From the NCBI RefSeq assembly GCF_023155275.1, contig NZ_JALMUV010000007.1:124001-188000 (forward strand): a stretch of 64,000 nt of DNA, in the 5' to 3' direction. Shown here piece after piece: positions 53,689 through 64,000 of the stretch. This stretch comes from Streptomyces rhizoryzae. Lineage in GTDB: Bacteria > Actinomycetota > Actinomycetes > Streptomycetales > Streptomycetaceae. Below the pieces are notes generated by a model, which made no database searches, had not been told where the DNA came from, and worked only from the letters and a program-made list of their open reading frames with translations. Made by a program: the position numbers and the translations under genes. The stretch's first letter is position 1. The number at the start of each line of letters is the position of its first letter.

Positions 53689-55791
53689 TCACTCGGAGGT
53701 CTTCTGTGGGATCCTCTCCGCCGCCGCCCGGTGGAGCCGTGCCGCTGCCGGGTCGCCGAGCCGGTCGAGGATCTCCGCAATCCGCAGCTGGAGGCCCGCT
53801 TCGAGGGACGTGTCCTTCGCCGCACGGGCGCTTTCCAGGGCCGCCAGGCGGCCGGCGAGCGCCTCGTCCAGCGCCCCGGCGAGCTCGTGGACCCCGGCCG
53901 CCGCCGCCTCCGCACGCGCCTGACCTGCGTGATCACCGAGCCTGCGGTACGTGCGGACGGCCGCCCGGCAGTCCTTGAGGGCCTGCTCGTAGCGGCCGGC
54001 GCGGCCGTGCGCGGCGCCGATCCGGGCGTGCAGCCGGGCCGCGTCGGACCGCTCGCCCCGGGCCAGCCGCAGTTCCAGCGCCCGCCCGTACCAGTCGGCG
54101 GACCGGATCCAGTCGCCCAGCTCGCCGTAGGTGTCGCCGAGCGACTCCAGCGCCCGGCCGGTGGCCACCGGGTCCTGTACCGAGCGGGCGGCCTCCAGGG
54201 CGCCGCGGTAGCGGGTGAGCGCCTGCTCGGTCCGGCCGGCCCGGGCGTCCAGGTCGCCGAGGTTGAGCAGCGCGGCGGCCCGCTCGCGCGGCAGCGTGCG
54301 CCGCCCGGCGACCTGGAGGACCAGTTCGTGCAGGGTGTAGAGGTCGGGCGCGGCGGCCTCGGGACCGTGGTGGGCGAGCAGGGCGCGGGTGAGCGCGGCG
54401 ATCAACCGCCGGTCCAGGGTGTCGAGTTGGCCGTCCGCGACGGCCATCGCCGCGGCGTCCAGCAGGGCACCGCGGCGGGTGCGCAGCCAGTGCGCGGCGG
54501 CGGCGCGGGTGGGGAAGCGCAGCGGGCGCGGCAGTTCGGCGGCCCGCCGGCGGGCGGGCGACCCGTCCGGTTCGGCGGCGGCCCGGCAGGACTGCACCAG
54601 CCGCACCGTCCGCTCCAGCATCCGGGCGCGGGCGAGCTGCACGTCGGCCGGCCGCTCGTCCTCGTGGAGCAGGGCGCGGGAGAGCGGGACCAGGCAGCCG
54701 GGGAGGCGGTACTGCGGGCCGGGGCCGCCGTCCGGGTCCGGTGCGGGCTCCCCGGGCACCGGGCGCAGCAGGCCCAGCGCAGCGAAGTCGTGCAGCACCG
54801 CGGCGGCCGCGGGCACCGTGCAGCCGCCCAGCGCGGCGGCGGTGTGCGCGTCGACCAGGCCGTCCGGGGCGAGCGTGGCCAGCCGCAGTATCCGGGCGGC
54901 GGTCTGCGGGAGCGCCCCGTAGGTGAGGCGGAAGGCGCGGTGCAGGGGCCGGTCGGCGGCCGGGAGGTCGGACGGCACGGGGACGGCGAGCAGTGCCTGG
55001 CGCAGGTCGGAGACGGAGAGCTTGGGGCGGGCGGCGAGCCAGGCGCCCGCCAGTATCAGTGCGGCGGGGTGGCCGCCGCACTCCTCGGCGACGGCCTCGG
55101 CGGTGCGCGGGTCGACGGTGATCCGGGTCGGCCCGGCGTAGTGGCACAGCACCTCGACGGCGGCCGCGGTGTCCAGTCCGCCCAGGGCGCAGGGCCGGAC
55201 GTCCGGGATGCCGGTCAGCGGGCCCTGGGAGACGACCACGACCAGGCAGTCCGGGGCGTCCGGGATGAGCGGTTCGACGTCCTCGGCGCCCGGCGCGTCG
55301 TCCAGCAGGAGCACCGTCCGGGTGCCGGCCAGGGCCCGGCGCACCGCCTCGGCCAGCTCGTCCTCGCCGGCGCCGGGCGGGGCGGTGGTGCCGAGCGCGG
55401 TGAGCAGGTCGCGGGCGGTCCGGGCCAGGCCGGCCGGGGCGCCGTCGCGGCCGGTCAGGACCGCGCGCAGCACGCCGTCGGGGTAGTCGCCGGCGGTCTC
55501 CCGCAGCAGCGCCTCGGCGAGCGTGGTCCGGCCGGAGCCGGGGCGGCCGGCGATCAGCAGGACGCGGCTGCGGGCGCCCCGGCGGCCGGTGAGGGTGTCC
55601 AGCCCGGCGCGGCCGATGTCGGCCCGGAGCGCCTTGAGCTCGTGGCGGCGGCCGGCGAATCCGGGGAGACCCGAGCGGGCGGCGGCACCGTCCTGGCGGG
55701 GCAGTGCGGACCGCCGGTCCCGTGCCGTCGCCCCGGGTCCGCGCGCCGCCTCCGGCGCGAGGTGCCCCCCGCCCACCACCTGGTCCGCCAC
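53689..55791 (-). CDS. STAND-type NTPase with TPR repeats
   Basis: This is a 700-residue protein. An NB-ARC-like NTPase domain (about 45-330) has Walker A AGRPGSGRTT, Walker B VLLLDDA and a GHPAALIL (GxP) motif. A winged helix-like part follows, then about six TPR repeats in the last 250 residues (ALLNLGDLDARAGRTEQAL, GRALESLGDTYGELGDW). It resembles AfsR without the N-terminal DNA-binding SARP domain. It is a signalling ATPase of unknown output. Its start lies 190 nt after the Nudix stop. The ATG lacks a strong Shine-Dalgarno. Confidence 0.82.
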   Translation of the reverse strand: MADQVVGGGHLAPEAARGPGATARDRRSALPRQDGAAARSGLPGFAGRRHELKALRADIGRAGLDTLTGRRGARSRVLLIAGRPGSGRTTLAEALLRETAGDYPDGVLRAVLTGRDGAPAGLARTARDLLTALGTTAPPGAGEDELAEAVRRALAGTRTVLLLDDAPGAEDVEPLIPDAPDCLVVVVSQGPLTGIPDVRPCALGGLDTAAAVEVLCHYAGPTRITVDPRTAEAVAEECGGHPAALILAGAWLAARPKLSVSDLRQALLAVPVPSDLPAADRPLHRAFRLTYGALPQTAARILRLATLAPDGLVDAHTAAALGGCTVPAAAAVLHDFAALGLLRPVPGEPAPDPDGGPGPQYRLPGCLVPLSRALLHEDERPADVQLARARMLERTVRLVQSCRAAAEPDGSPARRRAAELPRPLRFPTRAAAAHWLRTRRGALLDAAAMAVADGQLDTLDRRLIAALTRALLAHHGPEAAAPDLYTLHELVLQVAGRRTLPRERAAALLNLGDLDARAGRTEQALTRYRGALEAARSVQDPVATGRALESLGDTYGELGDWIRSADWYGRALELRLARGERSDAARLHARIGAAHGRAGRYEQALKDCRAAVRTYRRLGDHAGQARAEAAAAGVHELAGALDEALAGRLAALESARAAKDTSLEAGLQLRIAEILDRLGDPAAARLHRAAAERIPQKTSE

Positions 55792-55980
55792 CGGTCACGC
55801 TCCCGTCCGCCTGCGCGTTCGCGTTCCCGTCGCGGGCGCGTCCGGGAACCCTGCCGAGCGTAGTTCACGACCCGTCACGTCCCGTGCCGAGCAGGGCGGT
55901 TGGGTCACTCGATCGGATCGGCGGATCATCCGACCGGGACGCGGTGGGCCCCGGCCGGGGCGCGGGCCGGGCGGCCGGGG

Positions 55981-56607
55981 TCAGGCGGTGAAGGGGCGGG
56001 CCGGCCAGGGGGCGCCGGCCGGGCGGAGCGCGTCCAGGCCCTGGCCGGTGCGCGCCGCGGTGACCGCGAGCACGCCGGTGATCAGGCAGCTGTTGTGCAG
56101 CTCGCCGGCGAGCACGCCGCGCACCAGCTCGTCCAGCGGGACCCGGGCCAGCTCCATGTCGGCCTCCTCCTCGGAGACCTCGAACCGCTCGCCGTCGGCC
56201 TCGGACAGGTCGCGGGCGAGGAAGATCCGCACCGCCTCATCGCTGCCGCCGGGGGAGGTGTAGAGATCGGTCAGCACCCGCCAGTCACCGGCCTGGACGT
56301 GCGCCTCCTCGTACAGCTCGCGGCGGGCGGCGTGCAGCGGGTTCTCGCCGGGGACGTCCAGCAGCCCGGCCGGGATCTCCCACAGCTTGTGCCGGACGGG
56401 GTGGCGGTACTGGCGCAGCACCAGCACCCGGTCGGCGTCGTCCAGGGCGAGCACCGCCACCGAGCCGGGGTGGACCTGGTAGTCGCGGGTGGCGGTGGAC
56501 CCGTCCGGCATCACGACGTGGTCGGTGCGGACGCCGGTCTTGGCTCCCTTGAACGGCATACCGGTGCCGGTGACCGTCCACTCCTCCGGGGTGTCCTTGA
56601 TCGCCAT
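55981..56607 (-). CDS. Nudix hydrolase, ADP-ribose pyrophosphatase-like
   Basis: This is a 208-residue enzyme. The Nudix box is in GLLDVPGENPLHAARREL with YEEAHVQAG. IPAGLLD and TSPGGSDE are as in ADP-ribose pyrophosphatases (ADPRP family), which cut ADP-ribose to AMP and ribose 5-phosphate. The ATG has AGGAGG 6-7 nt upstream. It follows pyrG on the same strand with a 97-nt gap containing a probable terminator hairpin. Confidence 0.92.
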   Translation of the reverse strand: MAIKDTPEEWTVTGTGMPFKGAKTGVRTDHVVMPDGSTATRDYQVHPGSVAVLALDDADRVLVLRQYRHPVRHKLWEIPAGLLDVPGENPLHAARRELYEEAHVQAGDWRVLTDLYTSPGGSDEAVRIFLARDLSEADGERFEVSEEEADMELARVPLDELVRGVLAGELHNSCLITGVLAVTAARTGQGLDALRPAGAPWPARPFTA

Positions 56608-56643
56608 GCGCGTCCTCCTGTGTGTCGCGGCAAAAACGCGGAA

Positions 56644-56680
56644 CCGGGGTGCGGCCTCGCGGAACGAGACCCCACCCCGG
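56644..56680 (-). terminator. hairpin after pyrG
   Basis: CCGGGGTG (56644-56651) pairs with CACCCCGG (56673-56680) over a 21-nt loop, 25 nt after the pyrG stop. It may reduce read-through into the Nudix gene. Confidence 0.55.
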
Positions 56681-56704
56681 CAACGGTAACCGCCGGGCCG
56701 CCGC

Positions 56705-58378
<1,674 letters not shown>

Positions 58379-58811
58379 GGCCAAGAGGGAGCTCCCGTGG
58401 TCGCGAGGTGGAGAGGTGCGCGCCGGCGGTCCTGGAGATTCAGGGGGTGCGGCCGCTGCGGTTCGGGGGTGCCGCATTTCTGCTGGGTCCCACCGGTCCA
58501 CGGGGTACCAGGCTATCAGCGACCGGGCATGGTCGCGTCCGGCCACGCACCGGAGCGGTCCGCGCGCCCAGGCCACCCGTTCGGACCATCCCCACTCGAC
58601 GTGAGCATCGCGCGCGGCACCCCCCTGCGTCGTATCCTGCTCGGACACTCGCGACGAGCCGTCCGGGAAGGCACCACCCCCGCCCAGCGGTAGCCGGGGG
58701 CGGTGCCCCCAGCCCGATTTTGGTCCCGCCGCTCGGCGACGTTTCATGGGCAGGACGGACAGCACACAACGTCCCATGGGGGGCGTGACTCCAGTTCGAC
58801 GGGAGACGCAC
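58379..58811. other. divergent promoter region between pyrG and GH15
   Basis: This 433-nt region carries promoters for both genes and no supported CDS. TATCCT (58633-58638) is a candidate -10 for GH15. Downstream GGGGGC-GGT-GCCCCC (58696-58710), followed at 58716 by GATTTTGG, forms a hairpin with a short T tract in the would-be GH15 leader. Confidence 0.4.
58696..58710 (+). promoter_or_regulatory. hairpin with T tract before GH15
   Basis: Six perfect base pairs, a 3-nt loop, and a TTTT tract 8-9 nt later look like a small intrinsic terminator, unusual in this GC-rich region. There is no plus-strand gene before it, so it could be a leader attenuator of GH15 or chance. Confidence 0.3.
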
Positions 58812-60605
58812 GTGGCCGGGCGCATCGAGGACTACGCACTGATCGGTGATATGCAGACCGCCGCCCTGGTGTGCCGGGACGGCACGGTCGACTGGCTGTG
58901 CCTCCCGCGCTTCGACTCACCGGCGGTCTTCGCCGGACTCCTGGGCACCGAGGAGCACGGTTACTGGCGGATCGGCCCGGCCGGGGAGGGGCCGCGGGCC
59001 GCGGACCGGCGGCGCTACCGCGGCGACTCGCTCGTCCTGGAGTCGGAGTGGGACACCCCGCGCGGCACCGTCCGGGTGATCGACTTCATGCCGCCGCGGG
59101 ACGGCGCGCCGCAGGTCATCCGGATCGTGGAGGGCGTCAGCGGCCGGGTGCCGATGCGCTCGGAGCTGCGGATGCGGTTCGCGTACGGCTGGGTGGTGCC
59201 GTGGGTGCACAAGGTGGACGGCCGTACGGTCGCGGTGGCCGGGCCGGACTCGGTGTGGCTGGACACCTCCGTGGAGACCTACGGCAAGGACCTGACGACG
59301 CTGTCGGACTTCACCGTCTCGCCGGGTGAGCGGATCGCGTTCACGATCAGCTGGCAGCCCTCGCACCACCCCCCGCCGGCCCTGGCGGAGCCGGAGGCGT
59401 CGCTGGAGGCGACCGAGGAGTTCTGGCGGGAGTGGGTCGAGCACTGCACGTACCACGGGCCCTACCGCGACGCGGTGGTGCGCTCGCTGATCACGCTCAA
59501 GGCGCTGACGTACGCGCCGACCGGCGGGATCGTCGCGGCGCCGACCACGTCGCTGCCGGAGTGCATCGGCGGGATCCGCAACTGGGACTACCGCTTCACC
59601 TGGCTGCGGGACGCGGCGATCACCCTGTCGTCGCTGCTGCGCACCGGCTACCGCGAGGAGGCGCGGGCCTGGCGCGAGTGGCTGCTGCGGGCGGTGGCCG
59701 GCGATCCGGAGAACCTCCAGATCATGTACGGCATCGCCGGTGAGCGGGAGCTGGGCGAGAACGAGCTGAACTGGCTGCCGGGCTATGAGGACTCCCGCCC
59801 GGTGCGGGTCGGCAACGGCGCCGCCGGCCAGCTCCAGCTGGACGTCTACGGCGAGGTCACCGAGGCGCTGCACCTGGCCCACATGACCGGCCTGGCCCGC
59901 AACGACTACGCCTCGCTGCTCCAGATCAAGCTGATCGAGTGGGTGGAGAAGCACTGGGACGAGCCGGACGAGGGCATCTGGGAGGTGCGCGGGCCGCGCC
60001 GGCACTTCGTGCACTCCAAGGTGATGACCTGGGTCGCGGTGGACCGCACGGTCAAGCTGATCGAGTCCGGGGACGTGGACGGGCCGCTGGAGCGGTGGAA
60101 GGACCTGCGGGAGACCATCCACCGGGACGTCTGCGAGAAGGGCTACGACAAGGAGCGGAACACCTTCACCCAGTCCTACGGGTCGCAGGAGCTGGACGCC
60201 TCCCTGCTGCTGATCCCGCAGGTCGGCTTCCTGCCGCCGGACGACAAGCGGGTGATCGGCACCATCGAGGCGATCCAGCGGGAGCTGTCCACCGAGGACG
60301 GGTTCGTGCTGCGCTACCCGACGGCCGGCGAGGGGCTCGGCGTGGACGGCCTCGAAGGCGACGAGGGGGCGTTCCTGGCCTGCTCGTTCTGGCTGGCCGA
60401 CGACCTGGCGATGATCGGCCGGGTGGAGGAGGCCCGCAAGCTCTTCGAGAAGCTCCTCTCGCTCCGCAACGACCTGGGGCTGCTGGCCGAGGAGTGGGAC
60501 CCCCGCCTCAAGCGCCAGGTGGGGAACTTCCCCCAGGCGTTCAGCCACGTGCCGCTGATCGACACGGCCCTGCGGCTGACCGCCAGCGGGGCGTACGGGG
60601 GCTGA
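58812..60605 (+). CDS. glycoside hydrolase family 15 protein (glucoamylase/trehalase type)
   Basis: This is a 597-residue cytoplasmic GH15 enzyme. An N-terminal beta domain ([31 protein letters not shown]) precedes the (alpha/alpha)6 barrel with [14 protein letters not shown], containing catalytic acid-region residues, and [22 protein letters not shown] near the end. Related actinobacterial proteins hydrolyse trehalose. Sequence alone does not fix the substrate. The GTG at 58812 has GGAG 6 nt upstream and starts at the conserved part, so I prefer it over the frame start at 58746. Confidence 0.9.
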   Translation: MAGRIEDYALIGDMQTAALVCRDGTVDWLCLPRFDSPAVFAGLLGTEEHGYWRIGPAGEGPRAADRRRYRGDSLVLESEWDTPRGTVRVIDFMPPRDGAPQVIRIVEGVSGRVPMRSELRMRFAYGWVVPWVHKVDGRTVAVAGPDSVWLDTSVETYGKDLTTLSDFTVSPGERIAFTISWQPSHHPPPALAEPEASLEATEEFWREWVEHCTYHGPYRDAVVRSLITLKALTYAPTGGIVAAPTTSLPECIGGIRNWDYRFTWLRDAAITLSSLLRTGYREEARAWREWLLRAVAGDPENLQIMYGIAGERELGENELNWLPGYEDSRPVRVGNGAAGQLQLDVYGEVTEALHLAHMTGLARNDYASLLQIKLIEWVEKHWDEPDEGIWEVRGPRRHFVHSKVMTWVAVDRTVKLIESGDVDGPLERWKDLRETIHRDVCEKGYDKERNTFTQSYGSQELDASLLLIPQVGFLPPDDKRVIGTIEAIQRELSTEDGFVLRYPTAGEGLGVDGLEGDEGAFLACSFWLADDLAMIGRVEEARKLFEKLLSLRNDLGLLAEEWDPRLKRQVGNFPQAFSHVPLIDTALRLTASGAYGG

Positions 60606-60763
60606 CCGGAGCGGAACGGGGTCGGGGCGGGCGCCCTGGCGGCCGGGTCCGGCAATCGCCGAAGAGCCCTGGTCGGAGGGGAGTTCGCGGGCGGGACGGG
60701 CGGGCCGTGCGGGCCGGATCCGGGCGATCCGGACCGCGTTCCTCCGGATAGCTCGGCGCGCGG

Positions 60764-60769
60764 TAGCGT
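60764..60769 (+). promoter_or_regulatory. -10 box for a leaderless PucR transcript
   Basis: TAGCGT ends 6 nt before the pucR-like ATG at 60776, placing transcription start at the codon itself. There is no Shine-Dalgarno, in agreement with leaderless translation. Confidence 0.4.
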
Positions 60770-60775
60770 TCGGCC

Positions 60776-62401
60776 ATGGGGCCGCACGGGACGATCGAAG
60801 CCGAGATCACGGTACGCAGGGCGCTGGAGCTGCCGGCGCTGCGGCGCGGTCTGCCGGAGGTGCTGGCCGGCGAGGACCGGCTGGGCCGCCCGGTGCGCTG
60901 GGTGCACGCCGGAGAGGTCCCGCACATCGCCTCGCTGCTCAAGGGCGGTGAGCTGCTGCTGACCACCGGGCTGGGGGTCGGCACCCGCCCGTCCGAGCAG
61001 CGGGCCTTCATCCGCAAGCTCGCCGACCGGGACATCGCCGCGCTGGTGGTGGAGCTGGGCTCGCGGTTCGACGCGCTGCCGGCGGCGCTGATCGACGCGG
61101 CGCGGGACTGCGGGCTGCCGCTCGTGCAGCTGCACCGCGAGGTGCCCTACGTCACCGTCACCGAGGAGATCCACACCGAGATCGTCAACAGCCACTACAC
61201 CGTGCTGCGCCGCGCCGACCAGCTGCTGCGGCGCTGCACCGACGTACTGCTGCGGGGCGGCGGCGCCCCCGAGGTGCTGCGGCTGCTGGCGGTCTTCACC
61301 GGCAACCCGCTGTGCCTGGAGGCCCCGGACGGCAGCCCGCTCTACGCGGCCGGGCCGGGGGGCGAGGACGGCGCGGGGGACGCCGATCCGCTGCTGGCGT
61401 GGGAGGGGCTGCGGGAGCGCGGCGTACGGATCGAGGTGCCCGGCGGCGGGCCGGGGCCGGACGCGGTGCGCGCCCGGCTGGTGCTGCTCCCGGTGAACGG
61501 GCCGCCGGCGCCGGTGCACCGGATCGCCGCGGAGCGGGCCGCGGACCTGCTGGCCGTGGTCATGCTCCAGTCCCGCCAGGAGGAGGTGCTGGCCGCGCGG
61601 GGCCGCGGGGACTTCCTCGCGGAGCTCGCGGAGGGCCGGGTCTCGGCGGCCGAGGCCCCGGCGCAGGCCCGGCTGCTCGGCTTCCGGCCCGGTGCCGACC
61701 CGGTGCTGCCGGTGGTGATGCGGCTGCCCGCCGCGCTGCCCTCGCCGGGCAGCTGGGGCCTGCTCGCCCAGGCGCTGCGCGAGGAACTGGCCGCCCCCGG
61801 GGTGCCGGTGCTGCTCGGGGTGCGGCCGGTGGAGGGGCGGGTGCCGCTGCTGGTGGCGCTGCGCGGGGGGCAGGACCGGGCGGCGCTGGCCGACCGGGTC
61901 GCCGAGGCGCTGCGGGCCGGCGTCGTACGGGCCGGCCTGGACCGGCCGGCCGCGCCCCGCCCGGTCGTGGTGGTCGGCGCGGCGGGCGACTGGGCGGCGG
62001 CCGGGCCCGGGCTGCGGCACGCGGCGGAGGCGGCGGCCGCCGCGCAGGGGCTGCCGGAGGCGCCCTGGTACGACGCCCGGCGGCTGGACATCGAGCTGCT
62101 GCTGTGGCGGATGCGGGAGCACGGCGAGCAGGGCGTGCTCACCGACTTCGTCGAGCGCGCCATCGGCCCGCTGCTGGCCCACGACCGCGCCGCCCGCCAG
62201 CCGCTGCTGCCGACCCTGGAGGCGTATCTGGCCAGCGCCGGCCGCAAGGCCGAGACCGCCCGCGACCTGAACGTCAACCGGCAGACGCTCTACGACCGGC
62301 TGGCCCGGATCGCCCAGCTGCTGGGCACCGACCTGGACGATCCGCAGACGGTGCTGGGGCTGCGGCTGGCGCTGCGGGCGCGGCGGCACACCGACCGGTA
62401 G
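60776..62401 (+). CDS. PucR-family transcriptional regulator
   Basis: This is a 541-residue regulator with an N-terminal PucR domain (about 10-130, VHAGEVPHIASLLKGGELLLTTG), a middle GGDEF-like/CdaR region and a C-terminal PucR helix-turn-helix (TLEAYLASAGRKAETARDL, VNRQTLYDRLARI). In the family these control purine, amino-acid or gamma-aminobutyrate catabolism. The target is unknown, and neighbouring genes offer no obvious operon. It is probably leaderless. Confidence 0.9.
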   Translation: MGPHGTIEAEITVRRALELPALRRGLPEVLAGEDRLGRPVRWVHAGEVPHIASLLKGGELLLTTGLGVGTRPSEQRAFIRKLADRDIAALVVELGSRFDALPAALIDAARDCGLPLVQLHREVPYVTVTEEIHTEIVNSHYTVLRRADQLLRRCTDVLLRGGGAPEVLRLLAVFTGNPLCLEAPDGSPLYAAGPGGEDGAGDADPLLAWEGLRERGVRIEVPGGGPGPDAVRARLVLLPVNGPPAPVHRIAAERAADLLAVVMLQSRQEEVLAARGRGDFLAELAEGRVSAAEAPAQARLLGFRPGADPVLPVVMRLPAALPSPGSWGLLAQALREELAAPGVPVLLGVRPVEGRVPLLVALRGGQDRAALADRVAEALRAGVVRAGLDRPAAPRPVVVVGAAGDWAAAGPGLRHAAEAAAAAQGLPEAPWYDARRLDIELLLWRMREHGEQGVLTDFVERAIGPLLAHDRAARQPLLPTLEAYLASAGRKAETARDLNVNRQTLYDRLARIAQLLGTDLDDPQTVLGLRLALRARRHTDR

Positions 62402-62407
62402 GCGGCG

Positions 62408-62433
62408 GGCCGCCCGGGTCAGTGCGGGCGGCC
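62408..62433. terminator. hairpin between converging genes
   Basis: GGCCGCCCG (62408-62416) pairs with CGGGCGGCC (62425-62433) across an 8-nt loop, overlapping the last codons of the glycosyltransferase gene. Confidence 0.6.
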
Positions 62434-63576
62434 GGGCCGCGGCGCCTGGGTCAGCTCGTCGTAGACGCTGAGCACCTGGGCGACGGTGTCGTTCTCGCTG
62501 GGCCAGCCGGCGGCCTGGATCCGGCCGGCCTCGGCGAGCGCGTCGCGGCGTACCGGGTCGGCGAGCAGGTCCAGCACCGTACGGGCCAGGGCGGTGGCGT
62601 CGCCGTAGCGGACCAGCGCGGCGGCCCGGCCGACCAGTTCGCGGGTGCCGCCGGTGTCGGTGGCCACCAGGGGGACGCCGGCCCGCAGCGCCTCCTGGGC
62701 GATCAGGGAGCGCGCCTCCCAGCGGCTGGGCAGCACCACCAGGTCGGCGGCGGCGAGGAGTTCGGGGATGTCGTCCCGGCGGCCCAGCAGCTGGACGGGC
62801 AGCCGTTCGCCGTCGATCCGCCGCTGGAGCGCGGCCCGCCGGTCGCCCTCACCGGCGATCGCGAGCAGCGGCTGGGGGTCCCGTCCGCACCACGCGTGGG
62901 CGGCGTCCAGCAGCAGGTCGTGGCCCTGGGACGGCTCCAGCCGGCCGACCGCGAGGAGCAACGGGCGGCCCACCGCGCCCAGTTCGGCGCGCTCCTTCTC
63001 CCGGCCGCGGTCCGGGTCGGCGGGGCCGGCGGCGCGCGGCCGCGGGATGGCGACCGGGGCCAGGCGGGCGTCCCGGGCGCCCCGCTCCCGGGCCCGGTCG
63101 ACGAGGTCGGAGCAGACGCCCAGCACGACCGCCGCGGCCCGGGCCACCCGGCGCTCCCGCAGGTGCGCCACCCCGGCCCGGGGCCCCTCGGTGTGCGCCT
63201 TGGTGTGCCAGGTCAGGACGAGCGGGAGCCGGCCGCCGCGGGGGCCGTGCAGGCCGCGCAGCGCGGTCGACGCGCGCAGACCGGCCCGCAGACCGTGCGC
63301 GTGCACCAGGTCGGCGTCCCAGCAGGCGGCCCGGAGCACGGCCGTACCGGCCGGGTCCAGCCGCGGCGAGACCGGGACGAACCGGGCGCCGGCCGCGGCG
63401 AAGCCGTACGCGCGCTCGGTCTCCGGCGGGGCGCAGACCGTCACCCGGACGCCCCGGGCGACCAGCCCTTCGGCCAGGGAACGGACGTGCGCCGCACTGC
63501 CGCCCCCGCCGTGGCCGAGCACCTGGACCGTGCGCAGCGACGACGTCCCGTGCGGCGGCGTCAGGGGGCTGGTCAC
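62419..63576 (-). CDS. GT4-family glycosyltransferase
   Basis: This is a 385-residue GT-B enzyme. TVQVLGHGGGGSAAHVRSLAEGL is the N-terminal Gly-rich loop, and DLVHAHGLRAGL follows. The donor domain has LLAVGRLEPSQGHDLLLDA, IAGEGDRRAALQ and the EX7E-like SRWEARSLIAQEALRAGVP. It transfers an unknown sugar to an unknown acceptor. The GTG at 63576 has AGGAG 9 nt upstream. The longer frame before it contains no domain. Confidence 0.88.
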   Translation of the reverse strand: MTSPLTPPHGTSSLRTVQVLGHGGGGSAAHVRSLAEGLVARGVRVTVCAPPETERAYGFAAAGARFVPVSPRLDPAGTAVLRAACWDADLVHAHGLRAGLRASTALRGLHGPRGGRLPLVLTWHTKAHTEGPRAGVAHLRERRVARAAAVVLGVCSDLVDRARERGARDARLAPVAIPRPRAAGPADPDRGREKERAELGAVGRPLLLAVGRLEPSQGHDLLLDAAHAWCGRDPQPLLAIAGEGDRRAALQRRIDGERLPVQLLGRRDDIPELLAAADLVVLPSRWEARSLIAQEALRAGVPLVATDTGGTRELVGRAAALVRYGDATALARTVLDLLADPVRRDALAEAGRIQAAGWPSENDTVAQVLSVYDELTQAPRPGRPH

Positions 63577-64000
63577 GAGGCGGGGCTCCTGGGTCGGCGG
63601 CGGTACGGACCGTACCGGCGGGGCGGTTTGCTGCGGCGAGGTGCGGCGATGCGCCGGGGCCCGGCCGCGCGCCCGGCCTGCGGGCAGGACGGGGCGGGCG
63701 CGCCCCGGCACTGCGCACCGCGCCCAGGATGCCAGTTGGGCGACGTCAATTCGGCACCGTGCGCAGGCCGTTCCGGTGGGAAGTCTCACCCCCGGTTCCC
63801 CGGATTCACCCACATGGGCGACGCGATGCGGAAGCGCGACACCACTCGAACGGGGTGGACCAGCGCCTCCGGTCCGCCCCACCGCTGACCGGAACCCGTC
63901 CTTCACTGTCCGGATCGGGTCCCTCCGGATACCGCTCCGGAGGCCGGCCGCCCCCGCGGCCGGCCCCGTCGGATCCCGCCAGCTGCCGTCAGCCCCCGTC
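63577..64000. other. non-coding end of window
   Basis: No supported gene. CGGTACGGACCGTACCG (63601-63617) is a palindrome with 8-bp arms about 25 nt upstream of the glycosyltransferase GTG, so a possible operator. A short plus-strand frame at 63814-63888 has no ribosome binding site and no known pattern. Confidence 0.35.

Overview
This window is a high-GC actinobacterial chromosome segment, almost certainly from Streptomyces or a very close relative. The evidence is very high G+C with GTG/TTG starts, many ATGA/GTGA stop-start overlaps, a subtilisin-inhibitor (SSI) gene, two streptogrisin-type proteases, a 'conservon' (sensor kinase, roadblock, DUF742, small GTPase) and a SepF-like gene. From about 28 kb to 62 kb the order (SepF-like, acyl-CoA dehydrogenase, der, plsC, cmk, tyrA, aroH, rluB, scpB, scpA, parA, ald, nudix, pyrG, GH15) is what I remember of the conserved core of Streptomyces coelicolor around SCO1749-SCO1778. 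I see no rRNA, tRNA, CRISPR array, insertion sequence, prophage or large biosynthetic cluster.

0-10 kb: an APC-family permease, a secreted lipase, an error-prone replication operon (dnaE2 followed by a catalytically degenerate Y-family polymerase) with a near-perfect actinobacterial LexA/SOS box upstream, a membrane protein, and a divergent SDR/TetR pair with a palindromic operator. 10-15 kb: a secreted protease/inhibitor neighbourhood, with an SSI inhibitor (P1 Lys), two streptogrisins and a slipin, each set off by strong hairpin terminators.

15-24 kb: an organosulfur-type uptake and oxidation locus. A long minus-strand operon encodes an ABC permease, an FAD/NAD(P)-binding protein, a second permease broken by one missing base, an ABC ATPase, two LLM flavin monooxygenases and a DUF1684 protein. 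On the opposite strand is the substrate-binding lipoprotein, preceded by a 23-codon leader peptide of the HID-x2-RV...Cys type seen before sulfur genes in actinobacteria. This suggests cysteine-responsive control.

24-35 kb: a complete conservon, a SepF-like cell-division gene (sflA type), an acyl-CoA dehydrogenase, an MFS exporter, a GT-C mannosyltransferase-like protein, a PAP2 phosphatase and a small I78 protease inhibitor. 35-40 kb: a glycosyltransferase coupled to an unknown beta-rich protein, an Rpf/LysM cell-wall hydrolase and two hypothetical genes, one with a CxxC...HxxC zinc-site pattern.

40-58 kb: housekeeping genes for ribosome maturation (der, rluB), phospholipid acylation, CMP kinase, tyrosine biosynthesis (aroH-tyrA coupled), chromosome condensation (parA, ribbon-helix-helix-like protein, scpA, scpB), alanine dehydrogenase, a STAND/TPR protein, a Nudix hydrolase and CTP synthase. 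Set inside it is an accessory-looking trio: two paralogous RlaP-type nucleotidyltransferases, converging, with an ADP-ribosylglycohydrolase. A perfect 12-bp inverted repeat abuts the glycohydrolase start. I consider this trio the best candidate for an under-described system here. 58-64 kb: a GH15 enzyme, a PucR-family regulator and a GT4 glycosyltransferase.
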